Source: Treponema vincentii (GTDB lineage: Bacteria; Spirochaetota; Spirochaetia; Treponematales; Treponemataceae). From it: a stretch of 64,000 bases of DNA. The position numbers were made by a program, and so were the translations under genes. The notes below the pieces were generated by a model, which worked only from the letters and a program-made list of their open reading frames with translations, was not told the DNA's origin and made no database searches. Positions 61,635-64,000 of the stretch are shown here, one piece after another; positions within the stretch are counted from its first letter, which is position 1; every line of letters starts with the position of its first letter. The stretch covers positions 1,736,001-1,800,000 of the forward strand of contig NZ_CP050497.1 of the NCBI RefSeq assembly GCF_018336815.1, read 5' to 3'.

Positions 61635-62696
61635 ATGAAAAAATTAATTATTTTTATCAGTCTGCTTTTGTGTGCCGGTTTTGCCTTTGCCGCAGATGTG
61701 CAGACTGCATTAAAAGAAACAGCGGAACAGTTTTCCGCTTCGCTTAAACCGAAAAGCGTTGTTGCGATTATCGGTATCCATTCAGAAAGCCCGGTATTAA
61801 GCGACTTTATGCTTGATGAACTGACACTGCGGTTAGTGCAGCTTAAAAAGCTCACCATTGCCGACCGTGCAAACTTGGAAGCGATAAAGAAAGAGATGAG
61901 TTTTCAGCTTTCGGGAGAAGTCGGCGACGAATCCATTCAGCAGTTAGGCGCCAAGATCGGTGCGGAAACGGTTATACAAGGTACGCTAAAACAACTGGGT
62001 AAAAGCGCTCGGTATACGTTGACCATCCGCGCATTAGATGTTACGACAGCCGCCGTTACCGATATGTACCGCGCAGCCGTAGAATTGAATGAGATTGAAG
62101 CATCGATGCTGGGAGTAAAAGCAGTAAACAAAACAAACGCGCCATACAGCGTAGGAAGTGTCGGGTTTCAAAACCTTTTATTCGGGCTCGGTTCATATAG
62201 AACCGGCCATCCCGGCGACGGCGCGGCATTGACTGTCGGACACATTGTCGGCTGGGGATGTCTCTTTGCGGGTATTGGTCTATGGACCGCCGGAGATTCA
62301 GCAATGGCAAGCTTGCGCAGAGAGAGCGAGCAGGCTGACCAGCAGGCTGATCGAAACCGCCCTCCTTCTGGTTGGTCTTATTTGGATGGAACTAGTTACG
62401 AGGATTATAAAAATAAGCAAGAGCAGTGGCAAGAAGCGAGAGATAGGCGAAAAAACGACGAAGCTACCAGACAAGCCTCTATAAATCGTCAAATTTCGAC
62501 AGGTGTAATACTTTTGTCGGTAGGTGTCATCGTAGAAGTTGGTTCCTTTATTTACGGTTTTGTAGCGCCGGCTGTGCATCTTAAACGTGCCCGTGCGAAT
62601 GCGCTTGCTGCTAACGACACCGGCGTCAAGTTTAATATTGCCTATACTTCGTCGGGGGACATAGCGCCGCAGCTTTCGTATAAGATCAGGTATTAG
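61635..62696 (+). CDS. CsgG/LpoB-like exported protein with P13-like C-terminal membrane region
   Basis: 353 residues from the ATG at 61635, preceded by AGGAAACGGGAAG. A Sec signal peptide (MKKLIIFISLLLCAGFAFAA) is followed by a CsgG/FlgO/LpoB-type domain (about 35-165: SVVAIIGIHSESPVLSDFML, LTIADRANLEAIKKEMSFQL, GAETVIQGTLKQLGKSARYTLTIRALDV). The second half starts with NLLFGLGSYRTGHPGDGAAL, resembling spirochaete P13-type proteins, two hydrophobic segments (TVGHIVGWGCLFAGIGLW and TGVILLSVGVIVEVGSFIYGF), and a Gln/Asp/Arg-rich loop between them. It is probably inserted in or attached to the outer membrane. Likely cotranscribed with the two LPP20-like genes. Confidence 0.8.
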   Translation: MKKLIIFISLLLCAGFAFAADVQTALKETAEQFSASLKPKSVVAIIGIHSESPVLSDFMLDELTLRLVQLKKLTIADRANLEAIKKEMSFQLSGEVGDESIQQLGAKIGAETVIQGTLKQLGKSARYTLTIRALDVTTAAVTDMYRAAVELNEIEASMLGVKAVNKTNAPYSVGSVGFQNLLFGLGSYRTGHPGDGAALTVGHIVGWGCLFAGIGLWTAGDSAMASLRRESEQADQQADRNRPPSGWSYLDGTSYEDYKNKQEQWQEARDRRKNDEATRQASINRQISTGVILLSVGVIVEVGSFIYGFVAPAVHLKRARANALAANDTGVKFNIAYTSSGDIAPQLSYKIRY

Positions 62697-62819
62697 ACCT
62701 GCTCCGATAACTGTGATGCCGAACAGGTTGGTGGATTGATAAATATCGTTTTTGCCGATAAGATAATGGCAAGGCAGACGTATCAGTTTTTGAAAATATA
62801 CAGTACATCTCTGCACTGC

Positions 62820-62857
62820 GTCATTAAAAGTGTACATGAAGGTATACTTTTAATGAC
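62820..62857. terminator. Hairpin between convergent genes
   Basis: GTCATTAAAAGTGTAC pairs with GTATACTTTTAATGAC (16 bp, one mismatch) around a 6-nt loop in the 266-nt gap between the CsgG-like gene and the convergent Lon-like gene. There is no U-run after it, so terminator function is only likely. Confidence 0.5.
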
Positions 62858-62912
62858 CAGTTTCGCATAAGTGCGAACCGCTGCTGTTGGTTAGTACTGT
62901 CGGCATTCTATA

Positions 62913-62952
62913 GGGCATCTCTAAAAACTCGGTTAGATTTTTCGAGTTGCCC
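62913..62952. repeat. Dispersed 40-nt hairpin repeat, second copy
   Basis: Matches the first hairpin at 43265-43304 at 36 of 40 positions, both starting GGGCATCTCTAAAAAC and both followed by CGAC. Two of the four differences alter one arm, so this copy's stem is weaker. Confidence 0.8.
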
Positions 62953-62962
62953 GACATCCCGC

Positions 62963-64000
62963 TTACTTCCTAAACGCTTTCACTTTTTCCGCGAAGTCCC
63001 GCAGCGCGGCAGAGACGCGCACGGTAACAGCTGCCGTGTCACAACCGCTCAAGAGCTCGATACCTTCATCGATATTGCTTACCGCCCATATCCTAAACCG
63101 CTTTTCGGCGATAGCGTTGATGACGCGCTCCGGCAAAAAGAGATTGTTTTTATTGCCCTGAGGAATCATCACCCCTTGCGTGCCGGTAGACCTGAGAATC
63201 GCGCAGGTGTCAAAAAAGCCGGTTATCTTTTCCGAAATACCGCCTACCGGCTGCACCATACCGAGTTGATTCAAACTGCCGGTTACCGCGATATCCTGCC
63301 TGAGCGGGATGCCCCCGATTGCGGAAAGCAGCGTGAAAAGCTCGGCGCAGGAAGCGGAGTCCCCATCGATCATACCGTAGGATTGTTCAAAGCAGATTGC
63401 AGCGGAAATCGACAGCGGAAAATCCGGCGCGTATTTTTGTCGGAGAATCGAGCTGATGATGAGGTGCGCCTTATCGTAAATTTCGCCGGAAAGCCCTGCC
63501 TCCCGCTCGATGTTGATAATACCGGCAGTACCCGGCGAGGCTTGTGCGGTAACGCTGACCGGTATGCCGAAGGTATGGAAGCCGCGCTCCTCTACGGCAA
63601 GCCCGTTGATTTTTCCCACTGCGGCGCCGGAGGTATCGATTAAAATTTCTTTGAGCTGCACCATCTCGGCGAATTTTTCTTCGGGTAAGGCCGCAAGGTA
63701 ATGCCGCCGCTCGATTGTTTTGGTAATGATCTCATCGGTGATAAGCTCGCACGATTGCTGCTTCGCCGTATAATTCGCCTCCGCAACAAAATCCGCAATC
63801 TTCGTAAACTGAGCGGAAATCAAATGCCGGCTCTCCGAAAGTTCAACCGCATAGGCAAGCAACTTCGCATACCCCGAATCGCTGAACGGCAGCGAATGGC
63901 GGTCTTTTACAAAGGTTTCGATGAGCGCCAAGACGGCGGCCAAGTTTTCATCCGTCAGCGGCATCACCGAATCGAATTCTGCGCACACCTTGAACAGCTT
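62963..64000 (-). CDS. Lon-like ATP-dependent protease, C-terminal part (5' end beyond window)
   Basis: At least 345 residues, open to the window edge; a GTG at 63988 is not a convincing start because the frame continues KLF upstream. It matches the Lon_C/AAA_32-type family. Residues before about 130 form the helical AAA-lid region. The proteolytic domain has the Ser-Lys dyad: GDSASCAELFTLLSAIGG with the catalytic Ser, and GGISEKITGFFDT with the Lys. FGIPVSVTAQASPGTAGIINIEREAGLSGEIYDKAHLII is the standard lead-in. Probably a cytoplasmic LonB/LonC-like protease; the ATPase domain, if present, is outside the window. Confidence 0.88.
   Translation of the reverse strand, partial: KLFKVCAEFDSVMPLTDENLAAVLALIETFVKDRHSLPFSDSGYAKLLAYAVELSESRHLISAQFTKIADFVAEANYTAKQQSCELITDEIITKTIERRHYLAALPEEKFAEMVQLKEILIDTSGAAVGKINGLAVEERGFHTFGIPVSVTAQASPGTAGIINIEREAGLSGEIYDKAHLIISSILRQKYAPDFPLSISAAICFEQSYGMIDGDSASCAELFTLLSAIGGIPLRQDIAVTGSLNQLGMVQPVGGISEKITGFFDTCAILRSTGTQGVMIPQGNKNNLFLPERVINAIAEKRFRIWAVSNIDEGIELLSGCDTAAVTVRVSAALRDFAEKVKAFRK

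Overview
The window looks like chromosomal DNA of a host-associated spirochaete, most likely an oral Treponema (my inference, near the T. vincentii/medium/denticola group). Reasons: moderate GC; a CsgG-like protein with a P13-like membrane tail; LPP20-type envelope proteins; a DUF115 Maf-type motility glycosyltransferase; several TPR/NHL envelope proteins; and a relic of a diversity-generating-retroelement reverse transcriptase, a system known from T. denticola. I saw no rRNA, tRNA, CRISPR array or intact insertion sequence.

Layout. 1-5474 (minus): an oligopeptide ABC transporter, oppD-oppF-oppB-oppC plus a lipoprotein binding protein cut by the left edge. 5571-8037 (minus): a translationally coupled Lrp regulator, PLP aminotransferase and HAD phosphatase. 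8061-12019 (minus): an NHL/TPR/VWA-like protein, a TPR protein and a galactokinase homologue lacking key residues. 12083-13801: lnt. 13806-19004: a type ISP restriction-modification gene broken into three reading frames by a diverged 218-nt-offset duplication and an A8 tract. 19184-23870: a DegT aminotransferase and a three-subunit xanthine-dehydrogenase-like cluster with a frameshift and missing cofactor ligands. 23944-25437 (minus): a frameshifted YmdB-like relic and a TPR protein. 25638-33609: nrdA, a YefM/YoeB toxin-antitoxin pair, an omega-like small protein, miaA, a PpiD-like chaperone and a Maf-like glycosyltransferase. 33696-34230: reverse transcriptase relic, strong hairpins and a dispersed repeat. 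34250-37104 (minus): comEC and a cyclase-homology protein.

37249-45189 is the most coherent metabolic locus: a GntR regulator with a promoter and palindromic operator, two glycerol-3-phosphate-dehydrogenase-like flavoproteins, an FGGY kinase and, after three consecutive hairpins, an alkyl-DHAP-synthase-like enzyme. Together they suggest routing of glycerol phosphate/DHAP into ether lipid. 45260-54078 holds two small membrane proteins, a GNAT-like protein, an HD hydrolase, a TetR regulator, a lactate permease, an orphan peptide-binding protein, a protein of unknown function and anmK. 54323-59187 (minus) is a potassium-uptake locus (trkH/ktrB and trkA/ktrA) with cardiolipin synthase between the two.

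59220-62696 is the most unusual stretch: a palindrome-rich non-coding segment with an orphan promoter and terminator, then a promoter, an ATG and exactly 15 copies of the 8-bp unit TTACGCAC at the 5' end of an exported LPP20-like gene that is out of frame at this copy number. A frameshifted LPP20-like lipoprotein and the CsgG/P13-like protein follow. The copy-number frame arithmetic makes this a strong candidate phase-variable envelope locus. The window ends in a Lon-like protease cut by the right edge.

Two themes cut across the window: single-base frameshifts, three of them at A7-A9 tracts (biological switching, gene decay or sequencing error cannot be separated from one sequence), and several recognisable enzyme homologues whose catalytic or metal-binding residues are gone.
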